A DNA stretch of 64,000 nt, taken from Pyropia yezoensis. Lineage: Eukaryota; Rhodophyta; Bangiophyceae; Bangiales; Bangiaceae. Every line of letters starts with the position of its first letter. Position 1 is the stretch's first letter. Below the pieces are notes generated by a model. The model searched no databases. It saw nothing but the letters and a program-made list of their open reading frames with translations, and was not told the origin of the DNA. The translations under genes were made by a program, and so were the position numbers. This document shows positions 19,746 to 34,800 of this stretch, one piece after another. Location of the stretch: assembly GCA_009829735.1 (NCBI GenBank), contig CM020620.1, positions 15,969,186-16,033,185 on the forward strand, read 5' to 3'.

Positions 19746-20247
19746 TTGAAAGCGCGTCTCGTAGGGGCCAGCGGGACAGCCCCTTTCTACATACGATTGG
19801 CGTGCCAGTCACGCATGACCTCAATAGACTGTTGCACCAAAAGTATTACTTCCGCTCAGAACACAATGCGCATGATACGTAATTTTGATTATTACAGGGT
19901 ACGCAATTTTGATTCTCACCAAAAGCTACTTGTAGCGTCCTGCCCACCACCCATTCCGCACGAGTCTTGGACATGCGAAAGAAAAACAGACGATGGTATC
20001 GACCCCCGAGCAAAGCTACACCCTGGCACCGCGAGAAATGGTTTGAGATCTTGTCCGAATCAACGGCTCTCAGTAGGACTGAGTGACATCAACCTGCAGT
20101 CCCAATTGATGACCGTTTGGGGCCGCATCGTTTCAGGTCCGCAAAGCAACACTCTGGCATTTCAAGACCTGGTTTGAGATACTGACAGCATGAACGGCTC
20201 AGTATGACATCGAGTGACACGAATCTGCAGTCCGTATTGATGACAGC
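19746..20247 (+). repeat. Reference satellite unit (502 bp)
   Basis: The first complete unit. Its last part holds an old tandem duplication: 19998-20126 and 20127-20256 align, sharing GGTTTGAGAT (20040 and 20171), ACGGCTC, TGACATC/G and CTGCAGTCC. The middle has a 15-base direct repeat with one mismatch, TACGTAATTTTGATT at 19876 and TACGCAATTTTGATT at 19900, 24 bases apart. A perfect 6-bp stem (CTCAGT/ACTGAG) lies at 20069-20083. Confidence 0.9.
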
Positions 20248-23200
20248 TTGAAAGCGCGTCTCGTAGGGGCCAGCGGGACAGCCCCTTTCTACATACGATT
20301 GGCGTGCCAGTCACGCATGACCTCAATAGACTGTTGCACCAAAAGTATTACTTCCGCTCAGAACACAATGCGCATGATACGTAATTTTGATTATTACAGG
20401 GTACGCAATTTTGATTCTCACCAAAAGCTACTTGTAGCGTCCTGCCCACCACCCATTCCGCACGAGTCTTGGACATGCGAAAGAAAAACAGACGATGGTA
20501 TCGACCCCCGAGCAAAGCTACACCCTGGCACCGCGAGAAATGGTTTGAGATCTTGTCCGAATCAACGGCTCTCAGTAGGACTGAGTGACATCAACCTGCA
20601 GTCCCAATTGAGGGCCGTTTGGGGCCGCATCGTTTCAGGTCCGCAAAGCAACACTCTGGCATTTCAAGACCTGGTTTGAGATACTGACAGCATGAACGGC
20701 TCAGTATGACATCGAGTGACACGAATCTGCAGTCCGTATTGATGACAGCTTGAAAGCGCGTCTCGTAGGGGCCAGCGGGACAGCCCCTTTCTACATACGA
20801 TTGGCGTGCCAGTCACGCATGACCTCAATAGACTGTTGCACCAAAAGTATTACTTCCGCTCAGAACACAATGCGCATGATACGTAATTTTGATTATTACA
20901 GGGTACGCAATTTTGATTCTCACCAAAAGCTACTTGTAGCGTCCTGCCCACCACCCATTCCGCACGAGTCTTGGACATGCGAAAGAAAAACAGACGATGG
21001 TATCGACCCCCGAGCAAAGCTACACCCTGGCACCGCGAGAAATGGTTTGAGATCTTGTCCGAATCAACGGCTCTCAGTAGGACTGAGTGACATCAACCTG
21101 CAGTCCCAATTGATGACCGTTTGGGGCCGCATCGTTTCAGGTCCGCAAAGCAACACTCTGGCATTTCAAGACCTGGTTTGAGATACTGACAGCATGAACG
21201 GCTCAGTATGACATCGAGTGACACGAATCTGCAGTCCGTATTGATGACAGCTTGAAAGCGCGTCTCGTAGGGGCCAGCGGGACAGCCCCTTTCTACATAC
21301 GATTGGCGTGCCAGTCACGCATGACCTCAATAGACTGTTGCACCAAAAGTATTACTTCCGCTAAAAACACAATGCGCATGATACGTAATTTTGATTATTA
21401 CAGGGTACGCAATTTTGATTCTCACCAAAAGCTACTTGTAGCGTCCTGCCCACCACCCATTCCGCACGAGTCTTGGACATGCGAAAGAAAAACAGACGAT
21501 GGTATCGACCCCCGAGCAAAGCTACACCCTGGCACCGCGAGAAATGGTTTGAGATCTTGTCCGAATCAACGGCTCTCAGTAGGACTGAGTGACATCAACC
21601 TGCAGTCCCAATTGATGACCGTTTGGGGCCGCATCGTTTCAGGTCCGCAAAGCAACACTCTGGCATTTCAAGACCTGGTTTGAGATACTGACAGCATGAA
21701 CGGCTCAGTATGACATCGAGTGACACGAATCTGCAGTCCGTATTGATGACAGCTTGAAAGCGCGTCTCGTAGGGGCCAGCGGGACAGCCCCTTTCTACAT
21801 ACGATTGGCGTGCCAGTCACGCATGACCTCAATAGACTGTTGCACCAAAAGTATTACTTCCGCTCAGAACACAATGCGCATGATACGTAATTTTGATTAT
21901 TACAGGGTACGCAATTTTGATTCTCACCAAAAGCTACTTGTAGCGTCCTGCCCACCACCCATTCCGCACGAGTCTTGGACATGCGAAAGAAAAACAGACG
22001 ATGGTATCGACCCGAGAGCAAAGCTACACCCTGGCACCGCGAGAAATGGTTTGAGATCTTGTCCGAGTCAACGGCTCTCAGTAGGACTGAGTGACATCAA
22101 CCTGCAGTCCCAATTGATGATCGTTTGGGGCCGCATCGTTTCAGGTCCGCAAAGCAACACTCTGGCATTTCAAGACCTGGTTTGAGATACTGACAGCATG
22201 AACGGCTCAGTATGACATCGAGTGACACGAATCTGCAGTCCGTATTGATGACAGCTTGAAAGCGCGTCTCGTAGGGGCCAGCGGGACAGCCCCTTTCTAC
22301 ATACGATTGGCGTGCCAGTCACGCATGACCTCAATAGACTGTTGCACCAAAAGTATTACTTCCGCTCAGAACACAATGCGCATGATACGTAATTTTGATT
22401 ATTACAGGGTACGCAATTTTGATTCTCACCAAAAGCTACTTGTAGCGTCCTGCCCACCACCCATTCCGCACGAGTCTTGGACATGCGAAAGAAAAACAGA
22501 CGATGGTATCGACCCCCGAGCAAAGCTACACCCTGGCACCGCGAGAAATGGTTTGAGATCTTGTCCGAATCAACGGCTCTCAGTAGGACTGAGTGACATC
22601 AACCTGCAGTCCCAATTGATGACCGTTTGGGGCCGCATCGTTTCAGGTCCGCAAAGCAACACTCTGGCATTTCAAGACCTGGTTTGAGATACTGACAGCA
22701 TGAACGGCTCAGTATGACATCGAGTGACACGAATCTGCAGTCCGTATTGATGACAGCTTGAAAGCGCGTCTCGTAGGGGCCAGCGGGACAGCCCCTTTCT
22801 ACATACGATTGGCGTGCCAGTCACGCATGACCTCAATAGACTGTTGCACCAAAAGTATTACTTCCGCTCAGAACACAATGCGCATGATACGTAATTTTGA
22901 TTATTACAGGGTACGCAATTTTGATTCTCACCAAAAGCTACTTGTAGCGTCCTGCCCACCACCCATTCCGCACGAGTCTTGGACATGCGAAAGAAAAACA
23001 GACGATGGTATCGACCCCCGAGCAAAGCTACACCCTGGCACCGCGAGAAATGGTTTGAGATCTTGTCCGAATCAACGGCTCTCAGTAGGACTGAGTGACA
23101 TCAACCTGCAGTCCCAATTGATGACCGTTTGGGGCCGCATCGTTTCAGGTCCGCAAAGCAACACTCTGGCATTTCAAGACCTGGTTTGAGATACTGACAG

Positions 23201-26200
23201 CATGAACGGCTCAGTATGACATCGAGTGACACGAATCTGCAGTCCGTATTGATGACAGCTTGAAAGCGCGTCTCGTAGGGGCCAGCGGGACAGCCCCTTT
23301 CTACATACGATTGGCGTGCCAGTCACGCATGACCTCAATAGACTGTTGCACCAAAAGTATTACTTCCGCTCAGAACACAATGCGCATGATACGTAATTTT
23401 GATTATTACAGGGTACGCAATTTTGATTCTCACCAAAAGCTACTTGTAGCGTCCTGCCCACCACCCATTCCGCACGAGTCTTGGACATGCGAAAGAAAAA
23501 CAGACGATGGTATCTACCCCCGAGCAAAGCTACACCCTGGCACCGCGAGAAATGGTTTGAGATCTTGTCCGAATCAACGGCTCTCAGTAGGACTGAGTGA
23601 CATCAACCTGCAGTCCCAATTGAGGACCGTTTGGGGCCGCATCGTTTCAGGTCCGCAAAGCAACACTCTGGCATTTCAAGACCTGGTTTGAGATACTGAC
23701 AGCATGAACGGCTCAGTATGACATCGAGTGACACGAATCTGCAGTCCGTATTGATGACAGCTTGAAAGCGCGTCTCGTAGGGGCCAGCGGGACAGCCCCT
23801 TTCTACATACGATTGGCGTGCCAGTCACGCATGACCTCAATAGACTGTTGCACCAAAAGTATTACTTCCGCTCAGAACACAATGCGCATGATACGTAATT
23901 TTGATTATTACAGGGTACGCAATTTTGATTCTCACCAAAAGCTACTTGTAGCGTCCTGCCCACCACCCATTCCGCACGAGTCTTGGACATGCGAAAGAAA
24001 AACAGACGATGGTATCGACCCCCGAGCAAAGCTACACCCTGGCACCGCGAGAAATGGTTTGAGATCTTGTCCGAATCAACGGCTCTCAGTAGGACTGAGT
24101 GACATCAACCTGCAGTCCCAATTGATGACCGTTTGGGGCCGCATCGTTTCAGGTCCGCAAAGCAACACTCTGGCATTTCAAGACCTGGTTTGAGATACTG
24201 ACAGCATGAACGGCTCAGTATGACATCGAGTGACACGAATCTGCAGTCCGTATTGATGACAGCTTGAAAGCGCGTCTCGTAGGGGCCAGCGGGACAGCCC
24301 CTTTCTACATACGATTGGCGTGCCAGTCACGCATGACCTCAATAGACTGTTGCACCAAAAGTATTACTTCCGCTCAGAACACAATGCGCATGATACGTAA
24401 TTTTGATTATTACAGGGTACGCAATTTTGATTCTCACCAAAAGCTACTTGTAGCGTCCTGCCCACCACCCATTCCGCACGAGTCTTGGACATGCGAAAGA
24501 AAAACAGACGATGGTATCGACCCCCGAGCAAAGCTACACCCTGGCACCGCGAGAAATGGTTTGAGATCTTGTCCGAATCAACGGCTCTCAGTAGGACTGA
24601 GTGACATCAACCTGCAGTCCCAATTGATGACCGTTTGGGGCCGCATCGTTTCAGGTCCGCAAAGCAACACTCTGGCATTTCAAGACCTGGTTTGAGATAC
24701 TGACAGCATGAACGGCTCAGTATGACATCGAGTGACACGAATCTGCAGTCCGTATTGATGACAGCTTGAAAGCGCGTCTCGTAGGGGCCAGCGGGACAGC
24801 CCCTTTCTACATACGATTGGCGTGCCAGTCACGCATGACCTCAATAGACTGTTGCACCAAAAGTATTACTTCCGCTCAGAACACAATGCGCATGATACGT
24901 AATTTTGATTATTACAGGGTACGCAATTTTGATTCTCACCAAAAGCTACTTGTAGCGTCCTGCCCACCACCCATTCCGCACGAGTCTTGGACATGCGAAA
25001 GAAAAACAGACGATGGTATCGACCCCGAGCAAAGCTACACCCTGGCACCGCGAGAAATGGTTTGAGATCTTGTCCGAATCAACGGCTCTCAGTAGGACTG
25101 AGTGACATCAACCTGCAGTCCCAATTGATGACCGTTTGGGGCCGCATCGTTTCAGGTCCGCAAAGCAACACTCTGGCATTTCAAGACCTGGTTTGAGATA
25201 CTGACAGCATGAACGGCTCAGTATGACATCGAGTGACACGAATCTGCAGTCCGTATTGATGACAGCTTGAAAGCGCGTCTCGTAGGGGCCAGCGGGACAG
25301 CCCCTTTCTACATACGATTGGCGTGCCAGTCACGCATGACCTCAATAGACTGTTGCACCAAAAGTATTACTTCCGCTCAGAACACAATGCGCATGATACG
25401 TAATTTTGATTATTACAGGGTACGCAATTTTGATTCTCACCAAAAGCTACTTGTAGCGTCCTGCCCACCACCCATTCCGCACGAGTCTTGGACATGCGAA
25501 AGAAAAACAGACGATGGTATCGACCCCCGAGCAAAGCTACACCCTGGCACCGCGAGAAATGGTTTGAGATCTTGTCCGAATCAACGGCTCTCAGTAGGAC
25601 TGAGTGACATCAACCTGCAGTCCCAATTGATGACCGTTTGGGGCCGCATCGTTTCAGGTCCGCAAAGCAACACTCTGGCATTTCAAGACCTGGTTTGAGA
25701 TACTGACAGCATGAACGGCTCAGTATGACATCGAGTGACACGAATCTGCAGTCCGTATTGATGACAGCTTGAAAGCGCGTCTCGTAGGGGCCAGCGGGAC
25801 AGCCCCTTTCTACATACGATTGGCGTGCCAGTCACGCATGACCTCAATAGACTGTTGCACCAAAAGTATTACTTCCGCTCAGAACACAATGCGCATGATA
25901 CGTAATTTTGATTATTACAGGGTACGCAATTTTGATTCTCACCAAAAGCTACTTGTAGCGTCCTGCCCACCACCCATTCCGCACGAGTCTTGGACATGCG
26001 AAAGAAAAACAGACGATGGTATCGACCCCCGAGCAAAGCTACACCCTGGCACCGCGAGAAATGGTTTGAGATCTTGTCCGAATCAACGGCTCTCAGTAGG
26101 ACTGAGTGACATCAACCTGCAGTCCCAATTGAGACCGTTTGGGGCCGCATCGTTTCAGGTCCGCAAAGCAACACTCTGGCATTTCAAGACCTGGTTTGAG

Positions 26201-29200
26201 ATACTGACAGCATGAACGGCTCAGTATGACATCGAGTGACACGAATCTGCAGTCCGTATTGATGACAGCTTGAAAGCGCGTCTCGTAGGGGCCAGCGGGA
26301 CAGCCCCTTTCTACATACGATTGGCGTGCCAGTCACGCATGACCTCAATAGACTGTTGCACCAAAAGTATTACTTCCGCTCAGAACACAATGCGCATGAT
26401 ACGTAATTTTGATTATTACAGGGTACGCAATTTTGATTCTCACCAAAAGCTACTTGTAGCGTCCTGCCCACCACCCATTCCGCACGAGTCTTGGACATGC
26501 GAAAGAAAAACAGACGATGGTATCGACCCCCGAGCAAAGCTACACCCTGGCACCGCGAGAAATGGTTTGAGATCTTGTCCGAATCAACGGCTCTCAGTAG
26601 GACTGAGTGACATCAACCTGCAGTCCCAATTGATGACCGTTTGGGGCCGCATCGTTTCAGGTCCGCAAAGCAACACTCTGGCATTTCAAGACCTGGTTTG
26701 AGATACTGACAGCATGAACGGCTCAGTATGACATCGAGTGACACGAATCTGCAGTCCGTATTGATGACAGCTTGAAAGCGCGTCTCGTAGGGGCCAGCGG
26801 GACAGCCCCTTTCTACATACGATTGGCGTGCCAGTCACGCATGACCTCAATAGACTGTTGCACCAAAAGTATTACTTCCGCTCAGAACACAATGCGCATG
26901 ATACGTAATTTTGATTATTACAGGGTACGCAATTTTGATTCTCACCAAAAGCTACTTGTAGCGTCCTGCCCACCACCCATTCCGCACGAGTCTTGGACAT
27001 GCGAAAGAAAAACAGACGATGGTATCTACCCCCGAGCAAAGCTACACCCTGGCACCGCGAGAAATGGTTTGAGATCTTGTCCGAATCAACGGCTCTCAGT
27101 AGGACTGAGTGACATCAACCTGCAGTCCCAATTGATGACCGTTTGGGGCCGCATCGTTTCAGGTCCGCAAAGCAACACTCTGGCATTTCAAGACCTGGTT
27201 TGAGATACTGACAGCATGAACGGCTCAGTATGACATCGAGTGACACGAATCTGCAGTCCGTATTGATGACAGCTTGAAAGCGCGTCTCGTAGGGGCCAGC
27301 GGGACAGCCCCTTTCTACATACGATTGGCGTGCCAGTCACGCATGACCTCAATAGACTGTTGCACCAAAAGTATTACTTCCGCTCAGAACACAATGCGCA
27401 TGATACGTAATTTTGATTATTACAGGGTACGCAATTTTGATTCTCACCAAAAGCTACTTGTAGCGTCCTGCCCACCACCCATTCCGCACGAGTCTTGGAC
27501 ATGCGAAAGAAAAACAGACGATGGTATCGACCCCCGAGCAAAGCTACACCCTGGCACCGCGAGAAATGGTTTGAGATCTTGTCCGAATCAACGGCTCTCA
27601 GTAGGACTGAGTGACATCAACCTGCAGTCCCAATTGATGACCGTTTGGGGCCGCATCGTTTCAGGTCCGCAAAGCAACACTCTGGCATTTCAAGACCTGG
27701 TTTGAGATACTGACAGCATGAACGGCTCAGTATGACATCGAGTGACACGAATCTGCAGTCCGTATTGATGACAGCTTGAAAGCGCGTCTCGTAGGGGCCA
27801 GCGGGACAGCCCCTTTCTACATACGATTGGCGTGCCAGTCACGCATGACCTCAATAGACTGTTGCACCAAAAGTATTACTTCCGCTCAGAACACAATGCG
27901 CATGATACGTAATTTTGATTATTACAGGGTACGCAATTTTGATTCTCACCAAAAGCTACTTGTAGCGTCCTGCCCACCACCCATTCCGCACGAGTCTTGG
28001 ACATGCGAAAGAAAAACAGACGATGGTATCGACCCCCGAGCAAAGCTACACCCTGGCACCGCGAGAAATGGTTTGAGATCTTGTCCGAATCAACGGCTCT
28101 CAGTAGGACTGAGTGACATCAACCTGCAGTCCCAATTGATGACCGTTTGGGGCCGCATCGTTTCAGGTCCGCAAAGCAACACTCTGGCATTTCAAGACCT
28201 GGTTTGAGATACTGACAGCATGAACGGCTCAGTATGACATCGAGTGACACGAATCTGCAGTCCGTATTGATGACAGCTTGAAAGCGCGTCTCGTAGGGGC
28301 CAGCGGGACAGCCCCTTTCTACATACGATTGGCGTGCCAGTCACGCATGACCTCAATAGACTGTTGCACCAAAAGTATTACTTCCGCTCAGAACACAATG
28401 CGCATGATACGTAATTTTGATTATTACAGGGTACGCAATTTTGATTCTCACCAAAAGCTACTTGTAGCGTCCTGCCCACCACCCATTCCGCACGAGTCTT
28501 GGACATGCGAAAGAAAAACAGACGATGGTATCGACCCCCGAGCAAAGCTACACCCTGGCACCGCGAGAAATGGTTTGAGATCTTGTCCGAATCAACGGCT
28601 CTCAGTAGGACTGAGTGACATCAACCTGCAGTCCCAATTGATGACCGTTTGGGGCCGCATCGTTTCAGGTCCGCAAAGCAACACTCTGGCATTTCAAGAC
28701 CTGGTTTGAGATACTGACAGCATGAACGGCTCAGTATGACATCGAGTGACACGAATCTGCAGTCCGTATTGATGACAGCTTGAAAGCGCGTCTCGTAGGG
28801 GCCAGCGGGACAGCCCCTTTCTACATACGATTGGCGTGCCAGTCACGCATGACCTCAATAGACTGTTGCACCAAAAGTATTACTTCCGCTCAGAACACAA
28901 TGCGCATGATACGTAATTTTGATTATTACAGGGTACGCAATTTTGATTCTCACCAAAAGCTACTTGTAGCGTCCTGCCCACCACCCATTCCGCACGAGTC
29001 TTGGACATGCGAAAGAAAAACAGACGATGGTATCGACCCCGAGCAAAGCTACACCCTGGCACCGCGAGAAATGGTTTGAGATCTTGTCCGAATCAACGGC
29101 TCTCAGTAGGACTGAGTGACATCAACCTGCCAGTCCCAATTGATGACCGTTTGGGGCCGCATCGTTTCAGGTCCGCAAAGCAACACTCTGGCATTTCAAG

Positions 29201-29639
29201 ACCTGGTTTGAGATACTGACAGCATGAACGGCTCAGTATGACATCGAGTGACACGAATCTGCAGTCCGTATTGATGACAGCTTGAAAGCGCGTCTCGTAG
29301 GGGCCAGCGGGACAGCCCCTTTCTACATACGATTGGCGTGCCAGTCACGCATGACCTCAATAGACTGTTGCACCAAAAGTATTACTTCCGCTCAGAACAC
29401 AATGCGCATGATACGTAATTTTGATTATTACAGGGTACGCAATTTTGATTCTCACCAAAAGCTACTTGTAGCGTCCTGCCCACCACCCATTCCGCACGAG
29501 TCTTGGACATGCGAAAGAAAAACAGACGATGGTATCGACCCCCGAGCAAAGCTACACCCTGGCACCGCGAGAAATGGTTTGAGATCTTGTCCGAATCAAC
29601 GGCTCTCAGTAGGACTGAGTGACATCAACCTGCAGTCCC

Positions 29640-32600
29640 AATTGATGACCGTTTGGGGCCGCATCGTTTCAGGTCCGCAAGCAACACTCTGGCATTTCAA
29701 GACCTGGTTTGAGATACTGACAGCATGAACGGCTCAGTATGACATCGAGTGACACGAATCTGCAGTCCGTATTGATGACAGCTTGAAAGCGCGTCTCGTA
29801 GGGGCCAGCGGGACAGCCCCTTTCTACATACGATTGGCGTGCCAGTCACGCATGACCTCAATAGACTGTTGCACCAAAAGTATTACTTCCGCTCAGAACA
29901 CAATGCGCATGATACGTAATTTTGATTATTACAGGGTACGCAATTTTGATTCTCACCAAAAGCTACTTGTAGCGTCCTGCCACCACCCATTCCGCACGAG
30001 TCTTGGACATGCGAAAGAAAAACAGACGATGGTATCGACCCCGAGCAAAGCTACACCCTGGCACCGCGAGAAATGGTTTGAGATCTTGTCCGAATCAACG
30101 GCTCTCAGTAGGACTGGAGTGACATCAACCTGCAGTCCCAATTGATGACCGTTTGGGGCCGCATCGTTTCAGGTCCGCAAAGCAACACTCTGGCATTTCA
30201 AGACCTGGTTTGAGATACTGACAGCATGAACGGCTCAGTATGACATCGAGTGACACGAATCTGCAGTCCGTATTGATGACAGCTTGAAAGCGCGTCTCGT
30301 AGGGCCAGCGGGACAGCCCCTTTCTACATACGATTGGCGTGCCAGTCACGCATGACCTCAATAGACTGTTGCACCAAAAGTATTACTTCCGCTCAGAACA
30401 CAATGCGCATGATACGTAATTTTGATTATTACAGGGTACGCAATTTTGATTCTCACCAAAAAGCTACTTTGTAGCGTCCTGCCACCACCCATTCCGCAAC
30501 GAGTCTTGGACATGCGAAAGAAAAACAGACGATGGTATCGACCCCCGAGCAAAGCTACACCCTGGCACGCGAGAAATGGTTTGAGATCTTGTCCGAATCA
30601 ACGGCTCTCAGTAGGACTGAGTGACATCAACCTGCAGTCCCAATTGATGACCGTTTGGGGCCGCATCGTTTCAGGTCCGCAAAGCAACACTCTGGCATTT
30701 CAAGACCTGGTTTGAGATACTGACAGCATGAACGGCTCAGTATGACATCGAGTGACACGAATCTGCAGTCCGTATTGATGACAGCTTGAAAGCGCGTCTC
30801 GTAGGGGCCAGCGGGACAGCCCCTTTCTACATACGATTGGCGTGCCAGTCACGCATGACCTCAATAGACTGTTGCACCAAAAGTATTACTTCCGCTCAGA
30901 ACACAATGCGCATGATACGTAATTTTGATTATTACAGGGTACGCAATTTTGATTCTCACCAAAAGCTACTTGTAGCGTCCTGCCCACCACCCATTCCGCA
31001 CGAGTCTTGGACATGCGAAAGAAAAACAGACGATGGTATCGACCCCCGAGCAAAGCTACACCCTGGCACCGCGAGAAATGGTTTGAGATCTTGTCCGAAT
31101 CAACGGCTCTCAGTAGGACTGAGTGACATCAACCTGCAGTCCCAATTGATGACCGTTTGGGGCCGCATCGTTTCAGGTCCGCAAAGCAACACTCTGGCAT
31201 TTCAAGACCTGGTTTGAGATACTGACAGCATGAACGGCTCAGTATGACATCGAGTGACACGAATCTGCAGTCCGTATTGATGACAGCTTGAAAGCGCGTC
31301 TCGTAGGGGCCAGCGGACGACGCCCCTTTCTACATACGATTGGCGTGCCAGTCACGCATGACCTCAATAGACTGTTGCACCAAAAGTATTACTTCCGCTC
31401 AGAACACAATGCGCATGATACGTAATTTTTGATTATTACAGGGTACGCAATTTTGATTCTCACCAAAAGCTACTTGTAGCGTCCTGCCCACCACCCATTC
31501 CGCACGAGTCTTGGACATGCGAAAGAAAAACAGACGATGGTATCGACCCCGAGCAAAGCTACACCCTGGCACCGCGAGAAATGGTTTGAGATCTTGTCCG
31601 ATCAACGGCTCTCCAGTAGGACTGAGTGACATCAACCTGCGTCCCAATTGATGACCGTTTGGGGCCGCATCGTTTCAGGTCCGCAAAGCAACACTCTGGC
31701 ATTTCAAGACCTGGTTTGAGATACTGACAGCATGAACGGCTCAGTATGACATCGAGTGACACGAATCTGCAGTCCGTATTGATGACAGCTTGAAAGCGCG
31801 TCTCGTAGGGGCCAGCGGGACAGCCCTTTCTACATACGATTGGCGTGCCAGTCACGCATGACCTCAATAGACTGTTGCACCAAAAGTATTACTTCGCTCA
31901 GAACACAATGCGCATGATACGTAATTTTGATTATTACAGGGTACGCAATTTTGATTCTCACCAAAAGCTACTTGTAGCGTCCTGCCACACCCATTCCGCA
32001 CGAGTCTTGGACATGCGAAAGAAAAACAGACGATGGTATCGACCCCCGAGCAAAGCTACCCCTGGCACCGCGAGAAATGGTTTGAGATCTTGTCCGAATC
32101 CAACGGCTCTCAGTAGGACTGAGTGACATCAACCTGCAGTCCCAATTGATGACCGTTTGGGGCCGCATCGTTTCAGGTCCGCAAAGCAACACTCTGGCAT
32201 TTCAAGACCTGGTTTGAGATACTGACAGCATGAACGGCTCAGTATGACATCGAGTGACACGAATCTGCAGTCCGTATTGATGACAGCTTGAAGCGCGTCT
32301 CGTAGGGGCCAGCGGGACAGCCCCTTTCTACATACGATTGGCGTGCCAGTCACGCATGACCTCAATAGACTGTTGCACCAAAAGTATTACTTCCGCTCAG
32401 AACACAATGCGCATGATACGTAATTTTGATTATTACAGGGTACGCAATTTTGATTCTCACCAAAAGCTACTTGTAGCGTCCTGCCCACCACCCATTCCGC
32501 ACGAGTCTTGGACATGCGAAAGAAAAACAGACGATGGTATCGACCCCCGAGCAAAGCTACACCCTGGCACCGCGAGAAATGGTTTGAGATCTTGTCCGAA

Positions 32601-34800
32601 TCAACGGCTCTCAGTAGGACTGAGTGACATCAACCTGCAGTCCCAATTGATGACCGTTTGGGGCCGCATCGTTTCAGGTCCGCAAAGCAACACTCTGGCA
32701 TTTCAAGACCTGGTTTGAGATACTGACAGCATGAACGGCTCAGTATGACATCGAGTGACACGAATCTGCAGTCCGTATTGATGACAGCTTGAAAGCGCGT
32801 CTCGTAGGGGCCAGCGGGACAGCCCCTTTCTACATACGATTGGCGTGCCAGTCACGCATGACCTCAATAGACTGTTGCACCAAAAGTATTACTTCCGCTC
32901 AGAACACAATGCGCATGATACGTAATTTTGATTATTACAGGGTACGCAATTTTGATTCTCACCAAAAGCTACTTGTAGCGTCCTGCCCACCACCCATTCC
33001 GCACGAGTCTTGGACATGCGAAAGAAAAACAGACGATGGTATCTGACCCCCGAGCAAAGCTACACCCTGGCACCGCGAGAAATGGTTTGAGATCTTGTCC
33101 GAATCAACGGCTCTCAGTAGGACTGAGTGACATCAACCTGCAGTCCCAATTGATGGACCGTTTGGGGCCGCATCGTTTCAGGTCCGCAAAGCAACACTCT
33201 GGCATTTCAAGACCTGGTTTGAGATACTGACAGCATGAACGGCTCAGTATGACATCGAGTGACACGAATCTGCAGTCCGTATGATGACAGCTTGAAAGCG
33301 CGTCTCGTAGGGGCCAGCGGGACAGCCCCTTTCTACATACGATTGGCGTGCCAGTCACGCATGACCTCAATAGACTGTTGCACCAAAAGTATTACTTCCG
33401 CTCAGAACACAATGCGCATGATACGTAATTTTGATTATTACAGGGTACGCAATTTTGATTCTCACCAAAAGCTACTTGTAGCGTCCTGCCACCACCCATT
33501 CCGCACGAGTCTTGGACATGCGAAAGAAAAACAGACGATGGTATCGACCCCCGAGCCAAAGCTACACCCTGGCACCGCGAGAAATGGTTTGAGATCTTGT
33601 CCGAATCAACGGCTCTCAGTAGGACTGAGTGACATCAACCTGCAGTCCCAATTGATGACCGTTTGGGGGCCGCATCGTTTCAGGTCCGCAAAGCAACACT
33701 CTGGCATTTCAAGACCTGGTTTGAGATACTGACAGCATGAACGGCTCAGTATGACATCGAGTGACACGAATCTGCAGTCCCGTATTGATGACAGCTTGAA
33801 AGCGCGTCTCGTAGGGGCCAGCGGGACAGCCCCTTTCTACATACGATTGGCGTGCCAGTCACGCATGACCTCAATAGACTGTTGCACCAAAAGTATTACT
33901 TCCGCTCAGAACACAATGCGCATGATACGTAATTTTGATTATTACAGGGTACGCAATTTTGATTCTCACCAAAAGCTACTTGTAGCGTCCTGCCCACCAC
34001 CCATCCGCACGAGTCTTGGACATGCCGAAAGAAAAACAGACGATGGTATCGACCCCCGAGCAAAGCTACACCCTGGCACCGCGGAGAAATGGTTTGAGAT
34101 CTTGTCCGAATCAACGGCTCTCAGTAGGACTGAGTGACATCAACCTGCAGTCCAATTGATGACCGTTTGGGGCCGCATCGTTTCAGGTCCGCCAAAGCAA
34201 CACTCTGGCATTTCAGACCTGGTTTGAGATACTGACAGCATGAACGGCTCAGTATGACATCGAGTGACACGATCTGCAGTCCGTATTGATGACAGCTTGA
34301 AAGCGCGTCTCGTAGGGGCCAGCGGGACAGCCCCTTTCTACATACGATTGGCGTGCCAGTCACGCATGACCTCAATAGACTGTTGCACCAAAAGTATTAC
34401 TTCCGCTCAGAACACAATGCGCATGATACGTAATTTGATTATTACAGGGTACGCAATTTTGATTCTCACCAAAAGCTACTTGTAGCGTCCTGCCCACCAC
34501 CCATTCCGCACGAGTCTTGGACAGCGAAAGAAAAACAGACCGATGGTATCTACCCCCGAGCAAAGCTACACCCTGGCACCGCGAGAATGGTTTGAGATCT
34601 TGTCCGAATCAACGGCTGCTCCAGTAGGACTGAGTGACATCAACCTGCCAGTCCCAATTGATGACCGTTTGGGGCCGCATCGTTTCAGGTCCGCAAAGCA
34701 ACACTCTGGCATTTCAAGACCTGGTTTTGAGATACTGACAGCATGAACGGCTCAGTATGACATCGAGTGACACGAATCTGCAGTCCGTATTGATGACAGC
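29640..34800 (+). repeat. Indel-rich stretch of the satellite array
   Basis: Units in this stretch keep the 502-bp ground plan but carry dozens of single-base insertions and deletions, mostly in short homopolymers (for example CCCACC to CCACC, GGGG to GGG, TTTT to TTTTT). Base substitutions are rare. A bias toward indels over substitutions fits long-read consensus error in a repeat that could not be polished better than it fits natural decay. A second, smaller stretch of the same kind lies at 37980-38910. Confidence 0.75.

Noticed and set aside
20018-20050. GGTTTGAGATC after TGGCACCGCGAG in the satellite unit, resembling tRNA-type A and B boxes
   Set aside because: The two boxes would be under 20 bases apart, far less than in tRNA or SINE promoters, and no cloverleaf can be drawn.
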